Numbered from the stretch's first letter, positions 1-9,232 are shown. The stretch: 64,000 nucleotides of DNA from Marinomonas spartinae (GCF_016461715.1 NZ_JAEMUI010000010.1:94409-158408); one strand, 5' to 3'. Numbers and translations: made by a program. The notes: generated from the letters alone by a model not told the origin.

Positions 1-489
1 GGCCACTCGGGAGTTAATCCAATCCTGTACCTTGGTTAACGGTAGAGTGTCGGAAGTGGCAGCAATCGTTAGTACGGAACCGTCTGCCGGGTTCACTTTC
101 TTGTAAGTGGGTGGATAGGGTAAATCTTTGGGCAAGAGACTGTTAGCCGAGTTAATGGCCGCTTGGACTTCCTGTTCGGCGATATCCAAGGACAACGACA
201 GGTTGAACTTCAGGGTGATCACCGAGGCCCCGCCTGAGCTGGTGGAATACATCTGGCTGAGACCGGACATTTCCCCCAGTTGGCGCTCTAAAGGTGCCGT
301 CACGGCAATCGCCATGACCTCTGGACTGGCACCTGGGTACAAGGTTTTGACTTGAATAGTGGGATAGTCTACTTCTGGCAATGCTGAAACAGGCAATAAG
401 GTATAGGCGAACAAGCCCGACAATAATACCCCAACCATCAATAAGATGGTGGCAACCGGTCGCTCAATAAAGAGACGAGATGGGTTCAT
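1..489 (-). CDS. RND efflux pump inner-membrane subunit, N-terminal part (MdtB/AcrB-like)
   Basis: This is the first 163 residues of an RND proton-driven drug exporter; the gene continues beyond the left edge of the window. The N-terminus [18 protein letters not shown] is the usual RND start with the first membrane helix, followed by the periplasmic porter region ([15 protein letters not shown], then GASPEVMA). Its ATG overlaps the stop of the upstream adaptor gene by four bases (ATGA), so the two are translationally coupled. It resembles the MdtB/MdtC branch more than AcrB. Substrate cannot be told from the sequence. Confidence 0.9.
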   Translation of the reverse strand, partial: MNPSRLFIERPVATILLMVGVLLSGLFAYTLLPVSALPEVDYPTIQVKTLYPGASPEVMAIAVTAPLERQLGEMSGLSQMYSTSSGGASVITLKFNLSLSLDIAEQEVQAAINSANSLLPKDLPYPPTYKKVNPADGSVLTIAATSDTLPLTKVQDWINSRVA

Positions 490-1697
490 TGAACATCCTT
501 GCTTGATGCGATAATTTTCACTGTGCTGCCATCGCTTAAATTATCGATGCCCGTGGTGACTAATTTATCACCTGCTTGGACGCCGGATAAAATGACTACC
601 CAATCGACACCATCTACGGGGCCTGCCTCTACCATGTGCTTTTTCACCTTATTATCAGGTCCAATGACAAAAACAAAGTCACCATTGTCATTAAGCTGCA
701 ACGCCGCCTTAGGTATAACGATGGCGTGTTTTAGCTCCTTAACCTGTAAGCGAACATTCACAAACTGATTAGGATAAAGGGCTTCATTGTCATTGCTGAA
801 AAGCGCTTTTAATTTGATTGTCCCTGTATCGCTATCAATGCTGTTGCTGATGTTGGTCAGCTTGCCCGTTGCCAGCGTCTTGGCACCTGTTTGATCAAAC
901 AAAGTAACGGGAAACTCTTGGTGACGACGTAACCCTTGCAACACTTCCTGCAGATGCTGTTGAGGAATACTGAAGGTCGCGGTGATCGGATTGGTTTGCG
1001 TGATGGTGGTGATGGCCGTGGAATCACTGCTGATCAAGTTTCCTTGATCCACTTCTAACAGACCAATATAGCCGCTAATAGGCGCTTTGATTTTTGCGTA
1101 TGCAATATTCAGTTTTGCCGATATTATTTGCGCTTTAGCGGTGGCGACAATGCCTTCATATTGACCAACCGTGGCCATTTGTTCTTGTACATCTTGTACC
1201 GAAATAGAATTTTCTTTAGCGAGTTTTTGATAACGTGCCAAGGTGGTTTTTGCGTTGTGTAGCAGGGCTTCGTTCTGTGCCAAGGCGCCTTCGTTTTGTG
1301 CTAAGGTCGCCTGATAACTGCGATCATCAATTTGTGCAATGAGTTCGCCTTGTTTAACGTACTGGCCTTCTTGAAAGTACACCTTCTTTAATTCACCAGT
1401 GACTCGACTGGTGACCGTTACTGACGCATTGGCTTTTACAGTACCTAATGCATTCAAATACACGGCAACATCCGCCTGTTTTGCCACGCCTGCGTAAACG
1501 GGTGTGGTTCTATTACCACCAAAATGGTGGCCTGCTTTGCCCGCCTTTTTCCCTGAGCCTCCCTCATGGGAGTCTGATTGAGATGTTTTTTTATCCGGCG
1601 TTTGCAGATAGTGCCAGCCATACCAACCTCCTGCCACCACGATAGCAATCAGGAGCGTTAACAAGAGTCGAAATTTGATGCTAGAACGAGTCGTCAT
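486..1697 (-). CDS. mdtA: MdtA-like membrane fusion (periplasmic adaptor) protein of an RND efflux system
   Basis: The 403-residue adaptor would link the inner-membrane RND pump to an outer-membrane channel. An N-terminal hydrophobic anchor (about residues 9-31) is followed by a basic, Gly/His-rich linker, then biotinyl-lipoyl and alpha-hairpin regions ([20 protein letters not shown] at about 106-125; [15 protein letters not shown]) and a beta-barrel domain ([15 protein letters not shown]). The pattern matches E. coli MdtA along its length, including GTIKxKAxF and [11 protein letters not shown]. It is first in an operon with the RND gene that overlaps its stop codon. No adjacent regulator is visible. 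Confidence 0.92.
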   Translation of the reverse strand: MTTRSSIKFRLLLTLLIAIVVAGGWYGWHYLQTPDKKTSQSDSHEGGSGKKAGKAGHHFGGNRTTPVYAGVAKQADVAVYLNALGTVKANASVTVTSRVTGELKKVYFQEGQYVKQGELIAQIDDRSYQATLAQNEGALAQNEALLHNAKTTLARYQKLAKENSISVQDVQEQMATVGQYEGIVATAKAQIISAKLNIAYAKIKAPISGYIGLLEVDQGNLISSDSTAITTITQTNPITATFSIPQQHLQEVLQGLRRHQEFPVTLFDQTGAKTLATGKLTNISNSIDSDTGTIKLKALFSNDNEALYPNQFVNVRLQVKELKHAIVIPKAALQLNDNGDFVFVIGPDNKVKKHMVEAGPVDGVDWVVILSGVQAGDKLVTTGIDNLSDGSTVKIIASSKDVQ

Positions 1698-1948
1698 TTT
1701 CTATTAAACAGCCATGTTAGAGTGATGATTCTTAACTATAAGGTAGGTTAGATTACTGAGCTGGGTCTCGTTCTTATCGTGACAATCCCAATTATCTTTA
1801 AGAAAGCAGTGTATGGATTATATAAATATCGACAATATTTTTTACCTTTATTTACATAAGAATGAGCAGTATATCGATGGAACCTTCATGTAATGGAGGG
1901 CAAATATGAAGGGTCATACGAATGAGGCTCTGAGTCTTTGTCGTGTTG

Positions 1949-2002
1949 CTCTTCAGTAACTGTTTGTTGCTATTTAGTAACACCATGTGACTCTTTAGTA
2001 AC
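1949..2002 (+). repeat. Three direct repeats CTMTTYAGTAAC at 21-base spacing
   Basis: The 12-base element occurs at 1949-1960, 1970-1981 and 1991-2002 as CTCTTCAGTAAC, CTATTTAGTAAC and CTCTTTAGTAAC. The period is exactly 21 bases, two helical turns, so all copies face the same side of the DNA. The intervening nine bases differ. This suggests an array of regulator-binding sites upstream of the metal transporter rather than a simple duplication. The binding protein is unknown. Confidence 0.6.
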
Positions 2003-2030
2003 TAAAACAGTTTTCTGAATTCAAATATTA

Positions 2031-2045
2031 TGTTATAACCTAACA
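2031..2045. promoter_or_regulatory. Possible Zur/Fur-family operator
   Basis: The inverted repeat TGTTA-N5-TAACA (TGTTATAACCTAACA) lies 49 bases before the start of the metal-binding protein. It resembles the gammaproteobacterial Zur box (TGTTATA...TATAACA). The match is partial, and another metalloregulator is possible. Confidence 0.4.
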
Positions 2046-2093
2046 ACTATTTGACACATCACATCAGATTTTTAAAATTGTTAGGAGAAATTC

Positions 2094-2957
2094 ATGTCAC
2101 TAAGCCGTCTGGTATCAGGAGTGTTTGCGCTAAGCGTTTGCTTAGTCAGTAGTTATGCGCTTGCTGCCCCTATTCATATCGTTGCTGCAGAGAACTTTTA
2201 TGCGGATGTCGCTAAGCAAGTTGGCGGCGATCATGTAGAAGTATCGAGTATTCTGTCCAATCCGGATGATAATCCGCACCTTTTCGAAGTCAGCCCGAAA
2301 GTCGCTCGTTCTATTTCCAACGCGAAGATCGCAATTTACAGTGGCATTGGCTACGATGACTGGATGGCTAAACTGCTGGCTGGCCATGACAATTTAGTCA
2401 AAATCGATGTGGCCAGTATGACGGGCCATCAAGATGGGGATAACCCACATATCTGGTATGATCCACACACTATGTTGTTGCTGGCTTTAGCGATTAAACA
2501 GGAGCTCAGCCAACTGGATCCTGCTCACAAAGCCGCCTATCAGCATAACTGGCAAGCGTTTGTTAAATCTATACACCCTATCTGGCAGCGTATTGATACC
2601 TTGCGTCAGAAATACGCGGGAACAGAAGTGACAGCGACTGAGCCAGTATTTGGCTACATGTTCGCAGAACTGGGTTTTAAAGTGCGTAACCTCGGATTCC
2701 AAATGGCCGTCATGAACGATACTGATCCATCGGCGAGTCAAATAAAAGCTCTGCACAACGATCTGACTGAGCACAAAGTGGCTTTCTTACTTTATAATGA
2801 CCAAGTGACTGACCCCATGACAGATCAGTTAAAGGCGCTTGCGGAAAAACATAAAGTTGCTATCGTTGGGGCCACTGAAACAATGCCTAAAGGCACTCAC
2901 TATCAAAACTGGATTAATCAAGAGTTGACTGGGGTGCAAAACGTACTTGAGAAATAA
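2094..2957 (+). CDS. Metal (Zn or Mn) ABC transporter substrate-binding protein, ZnuA/PsaA family
   Basis: This 287-residue periplasmic cluster A-I binding protein has a signal peptide ending near residue 24 (YALA-AP). By alignment from memory the metal ligands are His62 (NPHLFE), His119 (NPHIWYDP), Glu183 (TATEP) and Asp240 (VTDPM). The H-H-E-D set is the one known from manganese-type proteins such as PsaA; classical ZnuA has a third His. The His-rich loop common in ZnuA is missing. The start has GGAGAAATTC upstream. The ATPase gene follows directly after its stop, so the three genes form one operon. Metal specificity is uncertain. Confidence 0.9.
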   Translation: MSLSRLVSGVFALSVCLVSSYALAAPIHIVAAENFYADVAKQVGGDHVEVSSILSNPDDNPHLFEVSPKVARSISNAKIAIYSGIGYDDWMAKLLAGHDNLVKIDVASMTGHQDGDNPHIWYDPHTMLLLALAIKQELSQLDPAHKAAYQHNWQAFVKSIHPIWQRIDTLRQKYAGTEVTATEPVFGYMFAELGFKVRNLGFQMAVMNDTDPSASQIKALHNDLTEHKVAFLLYNDQVTDPMTDQLKALAEKHKVAIVGATETMPKGTHYQNWINQELTGVQNVLEK

Positions 2958-3725
2958 ATGACAAAATTGATTATTTCTGCAACGGACCTAAGCGTCAGCT
3001 TAGGTCCTCGCTTGCTGTTTGAATGTGATGAGCTTGCCATAGAACAAGGTGCTTTTGTCGGCTTACTGGGCGGTAATGGCGTGGGTAAGACGACTTTTTT
3101 ACGAACCCTGCTAGGGTTGCAAAAAGCACAGTACACCACTTTGAATATTATGGATGCTCCCTGTAAACGAGGCTCCTCGTCCATTAGTTATCTACCTCAG
3201 CTCAAAGCCCATAGTAGCCGACTTGCGTTATGTGCGCAGTCCCTGTTTGAAACCTGGCGACCACGGAACATAAGCGCTAAAGAATGGCAACGCCGCATCG
3301 ACAATGCCATTGTCCAAGTCAACGCGCAAAAGATTGCTTCGCAACCTATGGACACCCTATCAGGTGGTGAATATCAGCGTTTAATGCTGGCACAAGCCCT
3401 ACTGAATGAGCCAAAGTTGTTATTACTGGATGAGCCACTGGTGGGGCTTGACCCGAGTCGACAATACCAATTGGTGGAACTGATTCTCCACTTACAGCAA
3501 CATCTAGGTATGACCATCGTTTGTTCTACCCATGAATTGAACCCCTTTATTAATCATTTTACTGAGGTTTTGTTGATTCATGAGCAGAAATTACGACAGG
3601 GAAAAGCCACAGAACTCCTTACCAGCCAAACTCTAAGTGAGCTGTACCATTGTCACCTTGATGTGGTAATGCACCATGGTCGTCAACATTTAATTGCCCA
3701 TCCGGATTCTGATTTATATGTTTGA
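2958..3725 (+). CDS. Metal ABC transporter ATP-binding protein (ZnuC/MntB-like)
   Basis: This 255-residue ATPase would power the importer encoded by the flanking genes. Walker A is GGNGVGKTT (residues 38-46), the signature is LSGGEYQRL, and Walker B is LLLLDEP followed by the LVGLDPS D-loop and the switch His in STHELN. Its ATG directly follows the stop of the binding protein, and its end overlaps the permease start by eight bases. Tight packing indicates a single mRNA. Confidence 0.93.
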   Translation: MTKLIISATDLSVSLGPRLLFECDELAIEQGAFVGLLGGNGVGKTTFLRTLLGLQKAQYTTLNIMDAPCKRGSSSISYLPQLKAHSSRLALCAQSLFETWRPRNISAKEWQRRIDNAIVQVNAQKIASQPMDTLSGGEYQRLMLAQALLNEPKLLLLDEPLVGLDPSRQYQLVELILHLQQHLGMTIVCSTHELNPFINHFTEVLLIHEQKLRQGKATELLTSQTLSELYHCHLDVVMHHGRQHLIAHPDSDLYV

Positions 3726-4512
3726 ATATTCATTCATGCAAAACGCTTGGTTAGCCACCATTGTTATTTCTTTGTTGGCTGGGCCTATCGGCTATTTTTT
3801 AGTATTACGAGGTCAAAGTTTTGCGGGTCACGCCTTGGCGCACCTTGGTTTCACCGGTGCTAGCGCGTCTATTTTCTTGGGTGTCACCCCTTTTTCAGGC
3901 GCGCTGATTGCCACGGTGATGGGAGGGGTTGCCATTGGTTATCTGGGCAATCGATTAGAACACCGTGATGTTGTCATTGGTATCGTCCTGACGATGGCAT
4001 TGGGGATTGGTTTATTGGCCTTGCATTTTTATACGCAATTCGCGACCCAAGCCAATAGCCTGCTATTTGGTAATATATTGGCCGTTAGCCATAGCATGGT
4101 GATTCGCTTGGCAATCCTCAGTGCGCTATGTGGAGGAGCCTTTTTGCTGTTAGCGCGTCCCTTGTTGCTGACCACCTTACAGCCTGATATCGCCGAAAGC
4201 CGAGGTTACTCTGTTGGTCGTTACAGCATTGTATTCTTTATTATCTGTGCTTTGGTAACGGCCGCCTGTAGCCAAATTGTTGGGGCATTGTTGGTATTTA
4301 CCCTCATGATCGCCCCAGGGGCCGCCGCATTGCAGTTAAGCAGTCATCTAAAGCGAGGCTTAATTCTGAGCGCCATATTGGCGTTAGTGTACGGGCTAGG
4401 TGGTATTACCATTTCTTATTATAGTGATTGGCCTGTGAGCTTTACGATTACTTCCTTGAGCTGCTTGGGTTACGCATTAGCTCGACTGTACCGCTCGAAA
4501 AAACACCAGTAA
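3718..4512 (+). CDS. Metal ABC transporter permease (ZnuB-like, ABC-3 family)
   Basis: A 264-residue membrane permease with about eight hydrophobic segments. The ABC-3 family signatures GYFLVLRGQSFAGHALAHLGFTG near the N-terminus and VGALLVFTLMIAPGAAAL in the second half are visible. I chose ATG 3718 rather than the upstream ATG at 3694 because MFEYSFMQNAWLA is the usual length, and the eight-base overlap with the ATPase gene suits coupling. It completes a binding protein-ATPase-permease operon for Zn or Mn uptake. Confidence 0.92.
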   Translation: MFEYSFMQNAWLATIVISLLAGPIGYFLVLRGQSFAGHALAHLGFTGASASIFLGVTPFSGALIATVMGGVAIGYLGNRLEHRDVVIGIVLTMALGIGLLALHFYTQFATQANSLLFGNILAVSHSMVIRLAILSALCGGAFLLLARPLLLTTLQPDIAESRGYSVGRYSIVFFIICALVTAACSQIVGALLVFTLMIAPGAAALQLSSHLKRGLILSAILALVYGLGGITISYYSDWPVSFTITSLSCLGYALARLYRSKKHQ

Positions 4513-4743
4513 CGGCTGCGTTTTTTTGTGTGCTAAAACACAGTTTCGCTTGATCCTTTCACTGTCTATTTTGTATATTGATTGACCAGAGGCCGTTATT
4601 CCAACATCGTGTAGCGGCCTTTGACAGATAACCCCATCAAACAGCAAACCGTGCGGATCTGGCGCAGGATATCCCCTTTGGGTTGTCAAGACCTTTCCCC
4701 GCATCAGTGACACTGGCATTAGTCAGGATGTAATTGACCTTTT

Positions 4744-5970
4744 ATGAAATCGCCTTTTACCGGTATGTTCCGGTCTCTTCGCAATGTAAATTATCGGATT
4801 TGGTTCATTGGCGCTCTTATCTCCAACAGTGGTACTTGGATACAGCGAACGGCACAAGACTGGCTGGTATTAACGGAGCTGACAAAACACGATGCATCGG
4901 CCCTTGGTTGGGTCATGGCCTGCCAGTACGGACCTCAGATTTTGCTGTTACCTTGGACAGGCTCAGCTGCTGACTATTTTAATAAACGTAAGTTATTGAT
5001 GGTAACGCAGTTAACCATGGGCGCCTTATCCCTGCTGCTGGGCGTGCTGACGTTAACGGGGATGATCACACTGTGGCAAGTGTATATTTTTGCGGTTTTA
5101 TTTGGTTCTGCGGCGGCATTCGATGCGCCTGCACGGCATTCTTTTGTTGGGGACGTGGTCAATGAAGAGGATCTTCACAACGCCGTAGCGCTTAACTCTA
5201 CCTCCTTTAACTCAGCACGTATGATTGGCCCCGCCATTTCTGGTTTGATTATCGCCGCCACCAATACTGGCTGGGCGTTTGTGATCAACGGTGTGTCCTT
5301 CTTTGCGGTATTAGTGTCATTGTTCTTTTTACGGGTGAGCGAACTGAATTCTGGGACGGATGATAAACGAGTAAAAGGTACCTTTAGCGAAGGATTACGC
5401 TATATGTGGCAGCGTCCAGACCTGAAAGCCATTCTCCTAATGTTGTTATTAGTGGCGACATTTGGGCTCAATTTTCCGATCTTTATTTCCACCATGGCGG
5501 TGAGCGAGTTTCATTCCAGTGCACAAGGCTATGGACTGCTGATGTCCTTTATGGCGATTGGTACCGTATCGGGGGCCTTGCTTAGCGCACGCCGAGAAAA
5601 ACCTCGTTTTACCCTGTTATTAAGCAGTGCCTTCGCCTTTGGCATTAGCTGCTTTCTTGCGTCACTGGCATCGAACTACTGGTTTTTTGCCGCCGCGTTA
5701 GTCGTTACGGGTATTTCCGCCCTCACCTTCACCAACTCTGTGACGAGCTTAATACAACTGAGTACAGAGCGCCGTATGCGGGGGCGAATGATGGCTTTAC
5801 GAGTCAGTATTGCCCTTGGCAGCTCCGTAGTCGGTGGCCCTCTTGTGGGATCTGTAGCCCATATTTTTGGCCCGCGCTGGGCCCTAGGCATAGGTGCTGC
5901 CTCAGGTTTTGCGGCGGCTTTCGTAGCCCTTTATGTCTTGTATCGGGAAAAACGGCGTCAGACGATGTGA
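4744..5970 (+). CDS. MFS transporter, EntS-like (MFS_3) family
   Basis: A 408-residue transporter with about 12 membrane helices. The N-terminus NYRIWFIGALISNSGTWIQRTAQDWLVL and the loop ADYFNKRKLLM are typical of the MFS_3 group that includes the enterobactin exporter EntS and macrolide exporters. FDAPARHSFVGDVV is the conserved loop after helix 4. No siderophore genes are nearby, so the substrate is unknown. The gene stands alone, with a 230-base gap after the metal operon and a convergent SDR gene downstream. Confidence 0.88.
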   Translation: MKSPFTGMFRSLRNVNYRIWFIGALISNSGTWIQRTAQDWLVLTELTKHDASALGWVMACQYGPQILLLPWTGSAADYFNKRKLLMVTQLTMGALSLLLGVLTLTGMITLWQVYIFAVLFGSAAAFDAPARHSFVGDVVNEEDLHNAVALNSTSFNSARMIGPAISGLIIAATNTGWAFVINGVSFFAVLVSLFFLRVSELNSGTDDKRVKGTFSEGLRYMWQRPDLKAILLMLLLVATFGLNFPIFISTMAVSEFHSSAQGYGLLMSFMAIGTVSGALLSARREKPRFTLLLSSAFAFGISCFLASLASNYWFFAAALVVTGISALTFTNSVTSLIQLSTERRMRGRMMALRVSIALGSSVVGGPLVGSVAHIFGPRWALGIGAASGFAAAFVALYVLYREKRRQTM

Positions 5971-5997
5971 TGGGTTTTACTCTTTTAGCCCTCGACA

Positions 5998-6732
5998 CTA
6001 GCCCTCAAAACTTCCACCGTATTCTTTCGGAACAAGATCCGTCTCTTCTTCGCCAGTGCGGATAAGGTTGACCATCATTTGCGCGGCCAATGATGGTGGT
6101 TGAGCGATGGATGCGGCTCCTGCTTCTTGTTCTTTTGAGGTGTTTAGGCCGGATTTCACCGCACCATAGAACTCGGTCGCTGTCATGAAGGGGTGTAGCA
6201 AAGATACGCTGATGTCTGCATCCGCTAGCTCAAGCCGTGCCACTTTTGAGATCATGTTGAGTGCTGACTTTGAGCTCGTATAAGCGGCTGAACCTGGGTA
6301 AGTCGCTAGGGTCGCACCCGAGCTAACATTGATGATGCATCCGGCTCCTTGTTTGCGCATAAGGGGGATCACCGCTTGCATCATAATCAGTGGCGCAACT
6401 GTATTTATATTTAGCAGTTCTCGAAAATCTTCAATGCCGATGTCTTCAATCGCGGCATATAGCCCCTGCCCCGCATTGTTGATCAAAACATCGATTCGAC
6501 CGTATTTCTCTTGCGCGATTTGGACTGCCTTTTGAACCTCGACTGGATTGGTGACGTCGCAGGGTAAAGCCAGAACATCATCCTCCAGCTCTCTCGCTAA
6601 ATCGTCGAGCCGATCTTGGCGCCTCGCTAATAACACAGCACGAGCACCAGCTTGCACGACCGCACGGGCTGTTGCTTCACCAATACCGGATGAAGCTCCT
6701 GTAATGAGGACGACTGAATTTTTAATGTCCAT
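5998..6732 (-). CDS. Short-chain dehydrogenase/reductase (SDR)
   Basis: A 244-residue classical SDR, a cytoplasmic NAD(P)-dependent oxidoreductase. It shows the Rossmann motif TGASSGIGEA, the NNAG motif, the catalytic Ser in NVSSGA and YxxxK as YTSSKSAL. The arginine pairs after the dinucleotide fold (LLARRQDR) suggest NADPH preference. It is divergent from an AraC-type regulator, which probably controls it. The substrate cannot be predicted. Confidence 0.88.
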   Translation of the reverse strand: MDIKNSVVLITGASSGIGEATARAVVQAGARAVLLARRQDRLDDLARELEDDVLALPCDVTNPVEVQKAVQIAQEKYGRIDVLINNAGQGLYAAIEDIGIEDFRELLNINTVAPLIMMQAVIPLMRKQGAGCIINVSSGATLATYPGSAAYTSSKSALNMISKVARLELADADISVSLLHPFMTATEFYGAVKSGLNTSKEQEAGAASIAQPPSLAAQMMVNLIRTGEEETDLVPKEYGGSFEG

Positions 6733-6794
6733 AGCGTATTTCCTTTCTGAAAAGACGTGAAGTTGTGAAAATAAACAAAAATGTACTCTAGAGA

Positions 6795-6830
6795 GTCCAT
6801 TAACGTGTCCATTGAAGAGTCCAACTGGAC
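6795..6830. promoter_or_regulatory. GTCCA repeats in the SDR/araC intergenic region
   Basis: GTCCA begins at 6795, 6807 and 6819, an exact 12-base period, and the last copy continues into GTCCAACTGGAC, where TGGAC is its inverted partner. The cluster lies between the divergent SDR and AraC-family genes and is a candidate operator. That this regulator binds it is an inference. Confidence 0.35.
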
Positions 6831-6944
6831 CGTCACTATTTATAACAAGGTGCCTACACTATCGCGTGTCTATTTCAGTCTATAAAATGCACATTTCTGC
6901 TTAATACGTTGATACTCAATACAAGCTATGCTAGAAAGAATGAT

Positions 6945-7853
6945 ATGAATAACCCCCTTGAAAAACTAAAATCGCTTGTCGAGAAACGTGCGAAATCCGT
7001 TCTTACCCAAACACAGATACCTCGTTTGGATATTCTCAGGGTTTGCCAACCGACCGAGCTTTTTCCTGAGATCTATCAACCCCTGATTAGCCTGATCCTG
7101 CAAGGGAGCAAAAGGATTGTCATCGGCGATCAAGTCGTCAACTATCGTGCGGGACAAAGCTTTATTACCTCCGTTGAGCTACCCGTGATTGGCGAAGTCG
7201 TAGAATCGAGTCCGACTTCTCCCTATCTGGCTTTACGCCTATCTCTCGACCGAGCTTTAGTCACAGAGATTTTGTGTAATATGGATAGCCCTTCGAGCCT
7301 GTCTGAGACGAGAGGTTTCTGCATTGACCAAGTGAGTGAGGATCTTGCTGATGCATGGTTCAGGATGGTTCGCCTTAGCGATCACCCGGATGATATCGCC
7401 TTAATCGCACCTCTAATCGAATGTGAGATTCTTTATCGAATGCTGCGCGGCCCACAAGGTGCGGTGCTCAGACAAATAGCCGGTATCGATGATCGTTTTT
7501 ACCAAATCAGGAATGCTATTACATGGATTCGCAAACACTACGCGACGGCATTCCGAGTGGAGGAGCTTGCGGCGACAGTGAATATGAGTCCTTCCGCTTT
7601 TCATCGACGTTTCAAGGCGACGGTTGGCTTGTCACCTCTTCAGTATCAAAAGCAGATTAGATTATATGAAGCTCGCAGAATGCTCTTCACTGAACTTGGA
7701 GGTGTCGCCGCTGTCGCTTTATCGGTTGGTTATGAGAGCCTGTCACAATTCAGTCGTGAATACTCTCGGTTGTTTGGCGCGCCCCCTGCTCGCGACATCA
7801 GAACGCTTCGCCAAGATGCTCGAGGGGGACTACCTAAAGAATTCTATGGTTGA
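6945..7853 (+). CDS. AraC-family transcriptional regulator
   Basis: A 302-residue regulator with an N-terminal cupin-like AraC_N domain (RLDILRVCQPTELFPEIYQP; LILQGSKRIVIGD) and a C-terminal double helix-turn-helix (FRVEELAATVNMSPSAFHRRFK, then ALSVGYESLSQFSREYSRLFGAPP). I chose ATG 6945 over an upstream TTG at 6909 because the family normally starts near MNNPLEKLK. It is divergent from the SDR gene, a common regulator-target arrangement. The effector is unknown. Confidence 0.88.
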   Translation: MNNPLEKLKSLVEKRAKSVLTQTQIPRLDILRVCQPTELFPEIYQPLISLILQGSKRIVIGDQVVNYRAGQSFITSVELPVIGEVVESSPTSPYLALRLSLDRALVTEILCNMDSPSSLSETRGFCIDQVSEDLADAWFRMVRLSDHPDDIALIAPLIECEILYRMLRGPQGAVLRQIAGIDDRFYQIRNAITWIRKHYATAFRVEELAATVNMSPSAFHRRFKATVGLSPLQYQKQIRLYEARRMLFTELGGVAAVALSVGYESLSQFSREYSRLFGAPPARDIRTLRQDARGGLPKEFYG

Positions 7854-7928
7854 GAGATTACTTGCCATTTTTTTGTCATGATGAAGCTGCGAAGTAGCGA
7901 CTTCCAATAACGCAGAGAGGTTGATTGA

Positions 7929-8963
7929 ATGACTGATAACATCCCCCTTGCTCCTCAAGGCGAGTTTGTTCTTTTTACCAGTGCGGACGGTCAAGCCCGC
8001 GTTGAGTGTCGTTTTGAGTCCGATACCTTGTGGCTTTCTCAAGCGGTAATGGCTGAACTCTATGATAAAGATGTTCGCACGATTAATGAGCATCTAGTCA
8101 ACATATATAATGAAGGTGAGCTTGTACAAAACGCAACCATCCGGAAATTCCGGATAGTTCGATTAGAAGGAACCCGCCAAGTTTCTCGTGAAATAGACCA
8201 CTATAATATCGATGCAATTCTGGCGGTTGGCTACAGGGTTCGTTCGCAACGTGGTACACAGTTTCGCCAATGGGCGACACAAGTCCTGAAAGAGTATCTT
8301 ATCAAGGGCTTTGCCATGGATGACGAGCGTCTAAAAAACCCGCCTGTTGGCTACTCTGCAGTTCCAGATTACTTTGACGAAATGCTGGAACGTATCCGCG
8401 ATATTCGAGCCAGTGAGCGGCGTGTTTATCTGCGGGTGAAAGAAATCTTTACCATGGCTGCTGATTACGAGCCATCTAATCAAGAGACTACTCGCTTCTT
8501 CCAAATTATTCAGAACAAACTGCATTACGCCTGTACGCATATGACGGCCGCTGAACTTATTGCCAGTCGTGTGGATGCCAGTAAACCGGACATGGGCCTG
8601 ACCAGCTATAAAGGCGATGAGGTCCGCAAGACTGACGTCACCATAGCAAAGAACTATTTGCATGAAGATGAAATTAAAGAGCTCAATCGCATTGTCAATA
8701 TGTGGCTCGATTATGCCGAAGATCAAGCGCTGCGCCGTAAGCAAGTATTCTTGCAAGACTGGGCCGATAAGCTGGACCAGTTTTTAAGTTTTAATGATCG
8801 GGACATTTTAAGTGGTGCTGGAAAAATCTCCAAAAAGGACGCAGATGAGAAGGCAAAATTGGCGTTTGATAATTTCGAAGAGCAGCGTCGTCGTTTGAAA
8901 GAAGTCGAAGGTGAAAAAACTAATATTGCCGCGCTTAAAACGATGGTGAAAAAAGACAAATAG
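7929..8963 (+). CDS. RhuM-family protein
   Basis: A 344-residue protein of the RhuM (COG3943) family, first named in a Salmonella pathogenicity island and common on mobile or accessory DNA. The N-terminal half holds the conserved core (WLSQAVMAELYDKDVRTINEHL; DHYNIDAILAVGYRVRSQRGTQFRQWA), thought to be a DNA-binding type region. The C-terminal half is helical and charged. The biochemical function of the family is not established. It stands next to a decayed mnmE fragment, in what looks like an insertion-prone site. Confidence 0.85.
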   Translation: MTDNIPLAPQGEFVLFTSADGQARVECRFESDTLWLSQAVMAELYDKDVRTINEHLVNIYNEGELVQNATIRKFRIVRLEGTRQVSREIDHYNIDAILAVGYRVRSQRGTQFRQWATQVLKEYLIKGFAMDDERLKNPPVGYSAVPDYFDEMLERIRDIRASERRVYLRVKEIFTMAADYEPSNQETTRFFQIIQNKLHYACTHMTAAELIASRVDASKPDMGLTSYKGDEVRKTDVTIAKNYLHEDEIKELNRIVNMWLDYAEDQALRRKQVFLQDWADKLDQFLSFNDRDILSGAGKISKKDADEKAKLAFDNFEEQRRRLKEVEGEKTNIAALKTMVKKDK

Positions 8964-9040
8964 CTGTCATATCAAGGTATGCGCTCCAAAATGCTTTTCT
9001 GGATCATATATGTCGTAAGAATCGACAAAACCCTTAAAAT

Positions 9041-9232
9041 CACTCCCAGTTCAGAAAGGCTCAAAAACATGTCCTAGTAAGTCGTTGCTGGTGGAGGCGC
9101 TAGTAGTTCCCCCTGCGCTCTAGAAACGAAGTTGTTCATTACCTGCTTTTATGAAGCGGCTAGCTGGTTAAGTGCTTCGATATGACGACGGCGGGCGATA
9201 AACCCGCCTTATTGGGCTAAGTCGTCAAGGCC
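9041..9232 (-). pseudogene. Decayed duplicate of the 3' end of mnmE
   Basis: On the minus strand this stretch aligns with the last part of the intact mnmE (10260 upward). A 60-base ungapped block (9045-9104 against 10266-10325) has 45 identities by eye. After a gap of about 45 bases, a second block matches, including CGGGCGATAAA and TTAAG-GCTTCGAT-TGACGACG. In-frame stops replace residues near the end; for example the codon for Cys of the C-terminal CIGK becomes TGA. It has the same orientation as mnmE, and the SDR gene at 9233-9937 lies between the two. It is not expressed as a protein. Confidence 0.85.

Larger units (their letters stand above)
1698..2093. other. Intergenic region between divergent mdtA and the metal ABC operon
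   Basis: These 396 bases hold no convincing gene. They contain three direct repeats with an exact 21-base period (1949-2002) and a short inverted repeat (2031-2045) directly upstream of the metal transporter. Promoters for both divergent operons must lie here. Confidence 0.6.

Noticed and set aside
128..355. Plus-strand open frame at the left edge
   Set aside because: It is antisense to the well-supported RND pump gene and has no ribosome site.
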